From NCBI GenBank assembly GCA_964020975.1, contig OZ026619.1, positions 85,045,706 through 85,109,705 of the forward strand: DNA of 64,000 nt, in the 5' to 3' direction. Positions 27,421-38,849 of the stretch are shown here, one piece after another. The position numbers and the translations under genes are program-made. Positions within the stretch are counted from its first letter, which is position 1. Each line of letters opens with the position of its first letter. The DNA is from Hermodice carunculata. Lineage: Eukaryota > Annelida > Polychaeta > Eunicida > Amphinomidae. The notes below the pieces were generated by a model that saw only the letters and a list, made by a program, of their open reading frames with translations, did not search any database and had not been told where the DNA came from.

Positions 27421-27647
27421 GCTTTTTTCCTAATAATTTAAGTGACTATGGGGAAAAGTGAGGGTTTTTTTTTTTTTACGTTCACTTTGGAAGAATTCCA
27501 GATCCACGATCGATTATAGAAGCATGAATCTCCTTATTCAAGATAACTGTGTATTTCCACAAAATAAATGATTGTCTGATGAATGCAAGATGCTAGAAGC
27601 CAATGCCAGTGATGCACACAGGCAAACACAGGCTTTTCATTGGTTAC
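27421..27647. other. intergenic, no gene seen
   Basis: T-run near 27466-27477; otherwise unremarkable. Confidence 0.4.
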
Positions 27648-27682
27648 TTAATCCCCCCTCGCCACCCCCACCCCCACCCCCA

Positions 27683-27719
<37 letters not shown>

Positions 27720-27919
27720 CCAAATCTAGGTGGGGGTCAAATGACATCTGCTTCATTGTTTTTGACTAATTTCAACAGTAATGAAAAACAATTTGAATGA
27801 GACCTATTAAGATCACATTCCCCAGGGCCACAGCTTTCCTTGGAATGGGTTGGGCACTTCGCATCCAACCCATGCCAAGAAAAGCTGTTGACTCAGTCTG
27901 AATTTATGGGGAGGGTTAA
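27648..27919. mobile_element. TTAA-type MITE, subfamily 1, reverse orientation
   Basis: Ends TTAATCCCCCCTCGCC and GGGGAGGGTTAA. Hairpin CTTTCCTTGGAATGGGTTGG / CCAACCCATGCCAAGAAAAG. Next to the left end the C-rich terminal repeat has grown into (CCCCCA)n and 30 A. Confidence 0.75.
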
Positions 27920-28456
27920 CGTTAGGACATGATTCCACACAGTTACATCGCAACCTATAGAGTTTTGCCTGCAAATCCAATCATGCTTCAGCTACAGGAC
28001 ATTTACCGCAGAATTCTTTGGCAAGTTACTGAGAACTGCCTCAGCCCTTGGTATTCAAGCATCTGTCTGTTTTTTTTGGGTGACTTAACAATACAAAAAA
28101 AAAATTTTGGATGGGGAATAAATTTGAAACAAAAGTTGCAGAGGATGACCCCATAGCACCCTATGTTCAAAAACTCAGTTCTCCTCATGTCCGTTGTACT
28201 GTAAAAGCAAAAACATCACAAAACAGTTGTATGCACACACAGGGTCTTCCATCAACCAACAGGAGACAAGTGTCTGGAGAATCCAACTGAGGCAGAGAGC
28301 AATTTACAACATACACACTAAAGCATCAACGTATCTCAATGCACAATGACTCATGAAAATCTTTCCAATTCAAAGAGGAAAATCAGCAATTTCAACATCC
28401 ATTCCCTGCAATCATCCTGTCTTCATATAAACACAGCATTGCCCTTCACTTGTACC
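27920..28456. other. intergenic, no gene seen
   Basis: Unique sequence without recognised features. Confidence 0.5.
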
Positions 28457-28522
28457 TCACCCAGTATGACATACATGTATGAAGACCCCACTGTTCCTTG
28501 ACCTACATCACCCAGTACTACC
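28457..28522. repeat. 52-bp minisatellite, severed left piece
   Basis: One unit (CATACATGTATGAAGACCCC then ACTGTTCCTTGACCTACATC then ACCCAGTACTA). The array continues at 29676; the two parts were separated by the element at 28523-29675. Confidence 0.9.
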
Positions 28523-29675
28523 CAGGGCTCGAAAAGTACAGGGGTCCGTAGGCCCGAAACCCATAAAAAAACTGACGGACCTGTAAAAGTTGCAAAGCAT
28601 GGGTCCTCCTGACCAGTTAAAAATGGCCAGTATTATTTTTTTCAATTAGCCCTTCCTCCGCTATTTATTTTTTGGGGTTAACTGTCTATCATGCAGAATT
28701 AAATTATGGGATCGCCCCACAAACATGATCTTCAGGGCATCCACATCAACGTTTATTTACGTAAACAAAGACATCGTATGCTCATTTCCGGTCAATCAGA
28801 CTGCATATCTTTTGCTGCAGAGACAATTTTGTGGTGTAAATGTGACAGTTCTATTGAATACAGACTTCTAAATAAACATCTAATCAATTGTTTTTTGGGA
28901 CATTTGCGGACAAAAATCTGCAGAACAGCGGTAAAATGTGTATTTTGCGGTCTCAAACTTCGTACCATTCTCTTGCCAGTCCTAGGCATGTTTGGTGTCA
29001 ATGGAAACGTCAGCAGCTTGTCAATATCATCAGGCTGCTTTCCTATTAGCTTAATTTTTTATTCCCAAATACCAAACGTTGTCATCTTGCATAAATTTAC
29101 TATCTCCCAGGTTAAAATCTCAAGAATAGAGGGTAGCGACATTCTCGCCCTCTTCAGCCAAATTTTCGTCCTGCTCGGGTGGTCAAGCATGCGCAGTGCG
29201 TCAACAAACAAGCATGGTGAAGCTAATGATTCGAGCCAACGGTACATGTACTTAAAGTAGCTTTATATTTTCATGTCACATAATTGCCGAAAGTTAGTGA
29301 CATATCAATGGTAGATATTTTGAAAGCATTCAGAATGTTCCTGGGGAACCGCTGAAACACAGAGCGGAAACTGCATGCAATTGATATTAAAATGGCCAAA
29401 TCCTGCACCTGTGTGCATTGTCAACAATCTCCGTGATTATCTGTACTGAATAAAATCTCTGTGTGATTTTTTTTCACTGATATACCACAGTATTCAGATA
29501 ATTTTGGCAGTAAGTACTGAACAGTTACAGTGGAAACCATGCCCCCCCCCCCCCATGGGTGCCCTGCTTTGCAGTTCGCAGCAGATTGGACCCACACATC
29601 TGGGCCAGGACCTGTATTATTGGCCTAGCACAGGTCCTCCAGACCAGTCAAAATTGTCAAACTTTTCTACCCCTG
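28523..29675. mobile_element. non-autonomous CAGGG-type DNA transposon, copy 2
   Basis: Left end CAGGGCTCGAAAAGTACAGG; right end, on the other strand, CAGGGGTAGAAAAGTTTGAC. Flanked by a 5-bp duplication CTACC, confirmed because the interrupted minisatellite unit reads CTAAC at that point. Sub-terminal pieces GGGTCCTCCTGACCAGT and AGGTCCTCCAGACCAGT occur at both ends in direct orientation. The CAGGG termini recall hAT elements, but those usually make 8-bp duplications. No transposase; the interior holds a long open frame and a promoter-like patch. Confidence 0.85.
28706..29260 (+). CDS. 184-codon open frame inside CAGGG element copy 2, unknown
   Basis: I do not recognise a family. The frame is cysteine-rich in its first half (CKC, CRTAVKCVFCGLK) and hydrophobic later. 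The same stretch is also largely open on the other strand, so chance is plausible. Near its end, at 29190-29212, lies GCATGCGCAGTGCG (NRF1-like) followed by an ATG in good context (AAGCATGGTGAAG) and a possible donor (AACG followed by GTACAT), suggesting a captured promoter and first exon rather than this long frame. Confidence 0.2.
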   Translation: MGSPHKHDLQGIHINVYLRKQRHRMLISGQSDCISFAAETILWCKCDSSIEYRLLNKHLINCFLGHLRTKICRTAVKCVFCGLKLRTILLPVLGMFGVNGNVSSLSISSGCFPISLIFYSQIPNVVILHKFTISQVKISRIEGSDILALFSQIFVLLGWSSMRSASTNKHGEANDSSQRYMYLK

Positions 29676-29960
29676 CTACCATACATGTAAAAAGACCCCA
29701 CTGTTCCTTGACCTACATCACCAGTACTAACATACATGTATGAAGACCCCACTGTTCCTTGACCTACATCACCAGTACTAACATACATGTAAGAAGACCC
29801 CACTGTTCCTTGACCTACATCACCCAGTACTAACATACATGTAAGAAGACCCCACTGTTCCTTGACCTACATCACCCAGTACTAACATACATGTATGAAG
29901 ACCCCATTGTTCCTTGACCTACATCAGTCAGCACTATTAACATACATATACATTTATAAA
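29676..29960. repeat. 52-bp minisatellite, about 5 units
   Basis: Same unit as 28457-28522, with 51-52 bp spacing. Units lose similarity after 29930 and grade into the 39-bp array. Confidence 0.92.
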
Positions 29961-31180
29961 GACCCAACTGTTCTGTGACCTACAAGACACAGTGCTAATG
30001 TACATTCACATGTACAAAAACTCCACTGTTCCTTACCAAATCTCACCCTGCATTTACATCTAGCATGAAGAAACCACTCTCACACTAATATGTCACCCAT
30101 GATTTACATTCTAGTACAAAGACCCCATTGCTCACCCAGTATTTACATTCTTGTATGAAGACTCCACCACTCACAGAGTATTTATATTCCAGTATGAAGA
30201 CCCCATTCCTCATCAAGTATTTACATTCTGGTGTGAAGACCCCATTGCTCATTCCGTATTTATGTTCTAGTATGAAGATCCCATTGCTCACCCAGTATTT
30301 GCATTCTAGTATGAAGACCCCATTGCTCACCCAGTATTTACATCCTAGTGTGAAGACTCCATTACTCACCCAGTATTTACATCCTAGTATGAAGACCCCA
30401 TTGCTCACCCAGTATTTACATCCTAGTATGAAGACCCCATTGCTCACCCAGTATTTATATCCTAGTATGAAGCCCCATTGCTCACCCAGTATTTACATCC
30501 TAGTTTGACGACCCCATTGCTCACCCAAATATTTACATCCTAGTATGAAGACCCCATTGCTCACCCAGTATTTATATCCTAGCATGATGACCCCATTGCG
30601 GGTCAGCAGTATTTACATCCTAGTATGAAGACCCCATTGCTCACCCAGTAGTTATATCCTAGTATGAAGCCCCATTGCTCATTCAGTATTTATATCCTAG
30701 CATGATGACCCCATTGCGGGTCAGCAGTATTTACATCCTAGTATGAAGACCCCATTGCTCACCCAGTATTTACATCATAGTATGAAGCCCCATTGCTCAC
30801 CCAGTATTTACATCCTAGTATGAAGACCCCATTGCTCACCCAGTATTTACATTCCAGTACGATGACCCCATTGCGGGTGAGCAGCATTTACATCCTAGTG
30901 TGAAGACCCCATTGCTCACCCAGTATTTACATCCAAGTATGAAGATCCTATTGCTCACCCAGTATTTACATCCTAGTATGAAGACCCCATTGCTCACCCA
31001 GTATTTACATCCAAGTATGAAGATCCCATTGCTCACCCAGTATTTACATCCTAGTATGAAGACCCCATTGCTCACCCAGTATTTACATCCTAGTGTGAAG
31101 ACCCCACTGCTCACCCAGTATTTACATTCCAGTATGATGACCCCATTACTCATTCCCTGGGTGGGGTGGAGTGAGAGATT
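29961..31180. repeat. 39-bp minisatellite, about 27 units, with local higher-order repeat
   Basis: Unit CCCAGTATTTACATCCTAGT then ATGAAGACCCCATTGCTCA. It aligns with the 52-bp unit after removal of 13 bp. A variant (CATTGCGGGTCAGCAG) recurs 118 bp apart at 30583 and 30701. As 39 is 13 codons, both strands are open for long stretches with 13-residue peptide repeats (MKTPLLTQYLHPS; GCKYWVSNGVFIL); these are almost certainly not genes. Confidence 0.93.
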
Positions 31181-31575
31181 GAGGTACCTGCTCATCCTTT
31201 ATGTCATATCAACCATTTAATCTGGTACCAGTGGTGGTTAACAGGGGTCACATTAAGGATTCCAGTTTGTGGGTCATTCTGAGAAAATTGTGCATCCATA
31301 TATTTCAACCCAATGTTAAATTATTAAGTTTTGGCTGTGTTTGCTCCATTTTTCTGGCATCAGTGATGCATAACGCATGCTTAATGCAACCCCTGGTTAC
31401 AATGATAGACTGCACATACTCCATTTAAAATACCACTTACATCTATGGAATCAAGACATTCAACATACCAAAAACCATACTATACACAATCACGAGGAGC
31501 TGAAAGGCACTCCCTCCCTTCCTCCCTTCATTTTTTGAAAAATTCATTTGCATCTTCATTTGCTAGAAGTATCAA
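31181..31575. other. intergenic, no gene seen
   Basis: Unique sequence between the minisatellite and a truncated MITE. Confidence 0.5.
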
Positions 31576-31760
31576 TTAGCCCTTTCCCCCTTTAAACTGG
31601 CCAAAACCGGCTGGTGATCAAATGCCGTCTGTTTCAGTGTTTTCAATTAATTTCAACAGTAATGAAAAACAATTTGACTGAGAATTGCAGATGAGACCCA
31701 TCAAGAGAACATGAAGCAGGTCAGCAACTTTCCTTGGCAAGAGTTGGGCACTTAGTGCCA
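31576..31760. mobile_element. TTAA-type MITE, subfamily 1, cut at the hairpin centre
   Basis: Starts TTAGCCCTTTCCCCCTTTAA, runs through GGCCAAAACCGGCTGGTGAT, TTTCAACAGTAATGAAAAAC and CAGCAACTTTCCTTGGCAAG to GGGCACTTAGTGCC, where it stops exactly at the dyad centre. Confidence 0.7.
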
Positions 31761-32175
31761 GTATTTATGGACATCCCAAATGCAATTACACTGACAGACC
31801 TAAAAATAAATCAAGGCTGCACTGGGAATATTTGTCACGGATAAAGAAACTTTTGGGGGATTAAAATTCAAGAGAAAGCAACTACAAAATCGAGGCTTAT
31901 TAGAACATACAATACAGCCAGACCTATCTTAATGAACTGCTCATGGGAGTTGCAGAAAGTGGTCCCTTATGACAGGCTTGCCTCAAATACATCCACAGCA
32001 AAAATAAAATAAAGATTAGAGACTAGTACTATCAATATAAATATATATAATTATTATCCCTGTAAAAATGTGCATAGCATGTATTTTATAACAGGTATCA
32101 TAAATAAGACTTGGTCTTTAAAATTACTATCAAAGCATTTCTATAAAATATTTGTAAACAATATGTTAAAAAATA

Positions 32176-32245
<70 letters not shown>

Positions 32246-32335
32246 TTTCTATAGACGATAATCTAATTACTCCTACAGCTTAAAGCAGCTGGTGATGGAC
32301 TTTTGTTTACATGTTTTAGAGAGGCTCATTTTGTA
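31761..32335. other. intergenic; (AT)n and a mariner-like scrap
   Basis: AT microsatellite at 32179-32240, TACAGCCAGACCTATCTTAA (31912) of mariner-MITE type, nothing else recognised. Confidence 0.5.
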
Positions 32336-34483
32336 ACAAGAGGGCTGTGTGAACAGCCCGTGCCTCAGCTGATCTTGACATTCATCACACTTGCAGATCT
32401 ATGAACTTGGGAAAGGATCAAGGACACCATGTTCTGAGTAAGTCTGACCTTTATACAAGAACACCTACATGTGCAACATCAAAGTTCAAGTAATTCTCAA
32501 GTTATAATGAAGAGTAAAATTCATGTATGTTGCACTGTGACCCCACAAACTAGGTTAAAGTCATTCATGTACTGTCTCAGCATGACCTTCATACACAATA
32601 ATTAACATGTGTAGCTAACTCAAAACAGATCTCAAGTTATCAAGTAGACAGTAAATTTCGTGTCAGTTGTCCTGTGAATTAGCATTAGAATGCCCATTGA
32701 CTTACGTAGTAATCAATAGGAAAGCTGCATTGAACGATAAGTACCCGAATTGAAAATCCATAAAAATCAGGAATCCAAAGCAGTGCCACCTAGTAAACAA
32801 CTGTTTGACCCTTCCAGAACAATATATCCATCACATTTCAGCTTAATCTGAGGGATGGTTCTGAGAACAAGTGAAAAATAGCAAAACCATACAAAAAATT
32901 CATTAAAAAAAATTGCAGCTCCACCTGGTGAACAAATTGGGAACTATGTGTCCCCGGGAGTGTCTATGTACGATATCAAAGCAATTGGGTGAGCGGTTTA
33001 AGAGGAGAAAAATTTTGAAGGTTTGCCCCCCCCCAAAAAAAACAAAAAAATTCATAAAAAATCCAAAAATCAATAGAGCGTGACCATTTGAACACAATTG
33101 GTAGAAATCCACCTAAAGCACATCCCCACCAAGTTTGAAGTAAATCTGGTCAATATTATTAAAGTTATGACCATTACAAGAAATTAAAATGTTAAGTTTT
33201 CCTATTAAAACTTTTGTAGAGATTTTTGAAAAAAAATCATAAAAAAATCCAAATTCATTGGAACATAACCATTGGAACAACCCTGGTAGACACCCACCCA
33301 AGGTACATTGCCACCAAGTTTGAAGTAAATCTGGATGATGGATTTGGAGAAGAAGTCGAAAATGTACATTAGCATTAGAATGCCCATTGACTTACATGGT
33401 AATCAATAGGAAAGGTGCATTTACCCCAAAGGAGCTGACTTGAAAAAATCATTAAAAATCAGGAATCCGCAGCATTCCCACACAGTGAACAACTTTGTTT
33501 GGCCCTTCCGTTAGGAACATATCCACCACGTGTAAGCTTAATCTGAGTGATGGTTCTGGAGAAGAAGTCAAAAATATCTATAACACACAAAAATTCACCA
33601 AAAAAAATAGAAAAAAATGCAGCGCCACCTGGTGAACAAATTAACAACAAGGAGTCCCTAGATGTCTTCCTGTGTGATATCAAAGCATTTGGGTAAGCAG
33701 TTTCGGGGAAGAAGATTTTTTAAGATTTGTCCAAAAAAAACAACAACAAAAATTCATTGAAAATCCAAAAATCACTGGAGCATGACCATGTGAGCAAAAT
33801 TGGTAGAAACCCACCCAAGGTACATTGCCACCAAGTTTGAAGTTAATCTGGATGACGGTTTTGGAGAAGAAGTCACAAATGTGAATTAGCATTAGAATGC
33901 CCATTGACTTCCATAGTAATCAATAGGAAAGCTGAATTGACCGATAAGTACCCGAATTGAAAAAATCGTTAAAAATCAGGAATCTGCAGCATTCCCACAT
34001 AGTGAACAACTTTGTTTGACCCCTCTACAAGGAACATATCCATCATGTTTCAGCTTAATCTGAATGATGGTTCTGGACAAGAAGTCAAAAATAGCTATAA
34101 CACACAAAAATTCATAAAAAATTAGGAAAAAATTGCAGCGCCACCTGGTGAACAAATTATGAACTAGGAGTCCCAGGGAGTGTTCCTGTGTGATATCAAA
34201 GCAATTGGGTGAGCGGTTTCGGAGAAGAAGATTTTTTAAGATTTACCCAAAAAAGAACAAAAAAATTCATTAAAAATCCAAAAATCACTGGACCGTGACC
34301 ATTTGAAGAAACTTGGTAGAGACCCACCCAAGGCACATCTCCACCAAGTTTGAAGTGAATCTGGCTGACGGTTTCGGAGAAGAAGTTGAAAATGTAAATT
34401 GTTGACAGACAACGGACGGACGGACGACGGACGGAGGACCATAAGATAAGCTCAGCTGACTGACAAGTCAGCTGAGCTAAAAA
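32336..34483. mobile_element. hairpin-ended repeat, family B, copy 1, internally amplified
   Basis: Starts AACAAGAG with the perfect stem GGGCTGT-GTGA-ACAGCCC, then CCTCAGCTGATCTTGAC. It ends with ACGGACGGACGGACGACGGA, the perfect hairpin AGCTCAGCTGACT-GAC-AAGTCAGCTGAGCT and AAAAA. Inside, a module of about 518 bp is repeated roughly three times: CATTAGAATGCCCATTGACT at 32688, 33374 and 33892; GCGCCACCTGGTGAACAAAT at 33621 and 34139. No coding capacity. Confidence 0.85.
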
Positions 34484-35284
34484 CACAAAAAGCATTTGCC
34501 ACACAAAGAGTTGAAGGGAACTTAGCACTGGTCAGTTTGTCTCAAAGGGGTGGGCGCTGGTCCCGTCAAGCAGGTGGATGCTTAAGACAGGTAAAATATA
34601 GGGTAAAAAATACCGGGGGGAGCTAGGACTGGTCCCTAATGACAGGTGGGCACAAGAACAGGTTGGTCTGTAATACAGTAGCCTAAAGTTGTGCAGAAAT
34701 TAAGATAACTTGTGTATGGCATATGCTTCACCAAAATAATTTATGACTATATTGTGAAAAAACTCGCGCAATGACAGGACTATGGAAGAGATATTTTGCA
34801 CATCATATATCAAACATCAATACCAGCTTCCTTTCTGCCCCATAACATTCAGTCCTGACAATTGACACGACATGCGTGAACGTCACAAAGTGCCAGCAGG
34901 TTGGATGACTTATCACTCAATCATGACAGATATATATATATTGAAATCCAGTGTGCTCTCTTGGCGAGTTATATTTCCGTCCATTCTTTTTTTTTGTGCC
35001 AATTAAGAATTATCGATAATTTTTTCCAACTGATACAACAAAACACAAGTTTGTACCAGTTAACCCTATCCTGGTCGAAACAGGACTGATCAGTCAACAG
35101 TCTTCTTTGTCATGCTTTGGGCACAGCGCACACACCAAGCATGGCTGCTCATTTTACGATGAATGAATCCGCAGAAAACTTTATTTTAAGTTTTGATACT
35201 AATGAGTCAGTTAAATGATAGCTGCATATCTCGTCACTTTGGGTGGATAAGAGTCAAGTACAGATTGTGCCAAAAGCCAGAAAA
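34484..35284. other. intergenic with relics
   Basis: 34508-34682 carries CTGGTCCCGTCAAGCAGGTG and CTGGTCCCTAATGACAGGTG, a degenerate mariner-like MITE. 35057-35165 holds an eroded subfamily 2 hairpin (AGTCAACAGTCTTCTTTGTC). No gene. Confidence 0.5.
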
Positions 35285-35427
35285 CCAGAGCCATGCCCGG
35301 GGGCATGAATGTCTCGCCAGCGTAATTCAGGCCACTCCGAAGTTTTTTGTTTACGGACGGACAGACAGACGGACGGAAAGTGACTGCTTAGTCTCGCCAA
35401 CCGCTTATGCTGGCGAGACAGTAAAAA
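35285..35427. mobile_element. hairpin-ended repeat, family C, 143 bp
   Basis: Starts CCAGAG then the stem CATGCCC-GG-GGGCATG and TGTCTCGCCAGCG. Ends with TTTACGGACGGACAGACAGA and the hairpin GTCTCGCC-AACCGCTTATGCT-GGCGAGAC then AGTAAAAA. The 5' GTCTCGCCAGC pairs with the 3' GCTGGCGAGAC. Same plan as families A and B at minimal size. Confidence 0.75.
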
Positions 35428-35740
35428 TGGGGGTGGGATGTGCCTTATATCTTCCATGTTAATCCACTGATATGCCAGAGCACCTGTCTTTTAAGGCCAC
35501 TTTTTTGTTGCAGCAGGTGCGGTCTCTGGTGACAGAGATTGCTGTTCTTATTCTCCATATCTTTGTAACAGAATATGCTATGCATCCTGAAGCTGAAATC
35601 ATGATTTTTTTCAACAGAGATAGAATCACTCGATGATCACAAGTTACGAACTATACAAAGTAAGTACACAATTGAGCCTCAACCATGGCAGCTTGCCAAA
35701 AATGGGAAATGCACATATCCATGGTACCAAATCCCCAATT
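35428..35740. other. intergenic, no gene seen
   Basis: Unique sequence. Confidence 0.45.
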
Positions 35741-35988
35741 TTAACCCTTTCAGTGCCAAATGTTGGACTGAATCAACAGCTTTTCTCGGCAAGCATAGGG
35801 TGCAATGTGCCCAATGCGCACCCAGAAAAGCTGTTGACCTGGGGTATTATCTCTGGAACTATACATATACTGGTACTTAAATGAAAGGTCTTTTTACGAG
35901 GAATGCGAATCTGGGAACCTAATGATAATTCAGACTTGTCTAACTTAAGTACATCGACTTTTGACATAATTGGCACTGAAAGAGTTAA
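35741..35988. mobile_element. TTAA-type MITE, subfamily 2, complete
   Basis: Ends TTAACCCTTTCAGTGCC and GGCACTGAAAGAGTTAA. Hairpin GAATCAACAGCTTTTCTCGG / AAAAGCTGTTGACC around GGTGCAATGTGCCC, then ATATACTGGTACTTAAATGA. Confidence 0.88.
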
Positions 35989-36250
35989 AAAGAATGGTTC
36001 AATGCAGAATGTATGCCCTCATTTTCAGACAGAGCTACAGCATGTGTTTTCTACCACAAAAATTTGCGTCATCTTCATGTATTTTTACCTCCAACATCGA
36101 TACATCTCTTCATCAACTGTCGTTTTTAAGCATAATATTACTAGCCATGTTTGTTTGTATATTCTTTTTTTTTACAATGGTTATAGCATGGTATATTTAT
36201 ACCCTGTGTGAGTGAATGCACCTGGATGGAAAGCAGCCTGTGTGCTGATC

Positions 36251-36309
<59 letters not shown>

Positions 36310-36639
36310 TACACTTACACAACACATACACACTAACACATACATGGGTATTGGCTCCGAAACATGTTCTGAGTAGTTACCCACTGAAGACAGTTTAATT
36401 TATTTGGGCTAAAACAGCCTATTTCAAAATTCTACAGAAGAACATGTGCAATATGGACAATAGTACTTCCATATGTATCTAGGTTAGCTTATGGAGAGTA
36501 AAGGATGGGACTGCGGAATGGGGTAAGGACTACTTGAAAGTGGTTCTGGACAAAAAGACACAAATACAATACACACGTGTACACTACATACACACACACT
36601 CCACACACAATGTACACAACACATCCACACACACACCAC

Positions 36640-36679
<40 letters not shown>

Positions 36680-36695
36680 GCTCAGTTCATTGCCT
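35989..36695. other. intergenic with two CA microsatellites
   Basis: (CA)n at 36255-36304 and a CA-rich block at 36582-36676; no gene. Confidence 0.6.
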
Positions 36696-36884
36696 TTAAC
36701 TCATTCCATACCAGTCCCTGATTTGTCCGTATATTTACCTAGATTTAAGATAACAATTGCATATTTAAATTCTTCATGAAAAAAGCTTTCGTTCAAGGAC
36801 CAGCATGCCTATAGTCTCAAGTCAGTGGTTCTGGCACTGCCTGGCAAGTCATGCTGCAGCTGCCACAAGGAATGACATGGTTAA
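36696..36884. mobile_element. TTAA-type MITE, subfamily 3, half copy
   Basis: Reverse orientation relative to 4590-4841. Has TTAACTCATTCCATACCAGT, the body with TTCGTTCAAGGACCAGCATG and one hairpin arm GTGGTTCTGGCACTGCCTGG, but the second arm is deleted. TTAA at both edges. Confidence 0.75.
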
Positions 36885-38454
36885 CAATTTTTGCATCATT
36901 GAACTTTTTTTTTTTCTATTTTACATGATTGTATATAAAGTTTTATACTGGTAGCTTGGCCCATAATAATGCAAACTTTGTAACTTGCTGCTGGTCCAGA
37001 AAATGCTACCTGCTGACAAGTGAGGGGGATAAAATACCATTAACAGGGAAAAGCTTCATGGAAGATAGAGGAGATTAATGGGATTGTTCACTGGCATACC
37101 ACCCCAGCTATTTATATACAAGGATGAAAATCCACAAGTGTATGAGTAAAAGATGCAAAAATCTAATTTGACTTTCTATTCATGAATTCTGGAGCAAACT
37201 CGACCTTGATCTATCGCTACAGTGGTATCCATCAAAAAGTTCAAAGGGGAAGAATCTGAGAGTTTTGCAGTGTGAGATAATGGGCCATAGCGAATTGTTG
37301 GCTGATGAATGGGTTACCCCTTGGCCCATGTTTCATGCATGCCTGATGCAACAACAACAAGACCAAGCAGTTTGCATAGACGATCTGCTGACCTATTATT
37401 AAATCAAGGACTGGGGGATTTGAGACAACTCAGCATCTTTGAAATGGAGAGACCAGAGCCCCAATCTGCCTCGCAGGCCTCCGAGTCCATTTGGTGATGG
37501 GCAGGAGGGTTTGTTTATCACGACAGTCCACCGCTTTCCTATGCAAAATTGGACATGATCATCTTTTAAGTCTGTATCCATTTCAATTAATTTCTCATGC
37601 CCAGTGATATTCACAAGGAAATTTGATTTTGTGGGAGAGGGAAGATTGGCAATTTAAATAGCGAGTGAAGTGAACTACAATAACTTCCTTACACTGAAAT
37701 AAAAAAAAAAAAAAAAAAAATTACATATATTTGTGATGGCAAAGAAATTTTCTCTCGATATGCTGTGGGGGATCTCCTGATCTTATTTGGCTGAAAATGG
37801 AGGCAAAGGCAATCGTTCAATTTCAAACTGTCTGACTAGGAAAAAAAGCCTTCACAGACAGTTACAATCCAGGGCCCATCAGCAAATGTAATTCCTTTGG
37901 CTGTCAAAGTGGATTTTTTATCCATGTACTGTGCTCTGTCCTAATTCAATTTACTGTAAATACTAATTACACCATATAGCAATTAGTGGACGGATCCTAA
38001 GTTGAGATTTAATCCCAATCTCAAGACTGGCTAATTTGCTACAATCCTTATCTAAAAAACAGTGGATGAACATTGTATACCAATTACATTACATGTACAG
38101 ACAAATTAGCTATGCATGACTGTATTATGGTATTAAAACACTTCATTCCCCTGATGAATTGGGTAATCCATGGTGGTAATGCTAGGGTGTCCGTATATGC
38201 AGTGCTGCCACCAAGCAGTTCTGATCACAACTTTGTGAAAAGTCTGTGGTAACATCCCCAGACTCCACATTTTGCCCATGGATGTCAACTGGGCCAGTTT
38301 CCCCCCTGGCTGTTAGTTTATATCAGTCTTACCAGGTGGCACCACTTGGATCATGGAGGTCTTTGCCCCCATCGCGAACATAAAATAAAAGTACAAGTTA
38401 CATGAAACTTAGCTGTCAATGTCCTTTGCAACCTATAGTATATAGCAGAAGCAA
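36885..38454. other. repeat-free AT-rich segment, possible regulatory DNA
   Basis: No repeat except an A-run at about 37700-37720. Contains homeodomain-like CTAATTACACC, CAATTAGTGG and GCTAATTTGC, and an inverted repeat TTGAGATT-TAATCCC-AATCTCAA whose loop is an OTX/bicoid-like TAATCC. No coding signal. Function is inferred from texture only. Confidence 0.35.
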
Positions 38455-38647
38455 GACAGTGGCCTCTCTCTTAAAAGACCACCCTCATAAAGACCACATA
38501 CCTTAAAAGACAACATTTTCTGACACCTTGCTCAGTACTTTTCACATTAATATTCATACTTCCGCTGAAGGACCACCTCTTTTTTTTTTCAAAAGTCCAC
38601 AAGTTACTGATTTCAATGGGTGGTCTTTCAAAACAGGTTTCACTGTA
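38455..38647. mobile_element. mariner/Tc1-like MITE, diverged
   Basis: GACAGTGGCCTCTCTCTTAA at one end and GGTGGTCTTTCAAAACAGGT TTCACTGTA at the other; inside are AAAAGACCACC and GAAGGACCACC. Related to 42080-42263. Confidence 0.65.
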
Positions 38648-38849
38648 TTCTCATGGCAGCAAAATGCTGGATATTTACCATAATGGTTTTTCTTTTTTAA
38701 CTCGCTGAAGTGGGCGAAGGAGCGTTAGGGGTAGACCTTAAACTGACATAGTATATGGTACACTACATGTATCTACATTCAAACACATAATATACATGTG
38801 ACCAGCAAATTATTTTTGGTTTCACCTGCTCAGAAATAAAGAAATGAAA
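38648..38849. other. intergenic, no gene seen
   Basis: Nothing recognised. Confidence 0.4.

Noticed and set aside
29961-31180. CRISPR-like appearance of regular short repeats
   Set aside because: Units are directly adjacent without unique spacers, and the window is eukaryotic.
30085-31220. Four open frames of 106-126 codons with 13-residue repeats on both strands
   Set aside because: A 39-bp minisatellite without stops gives open frames on both strands; no start context, no flanking coding sequence.
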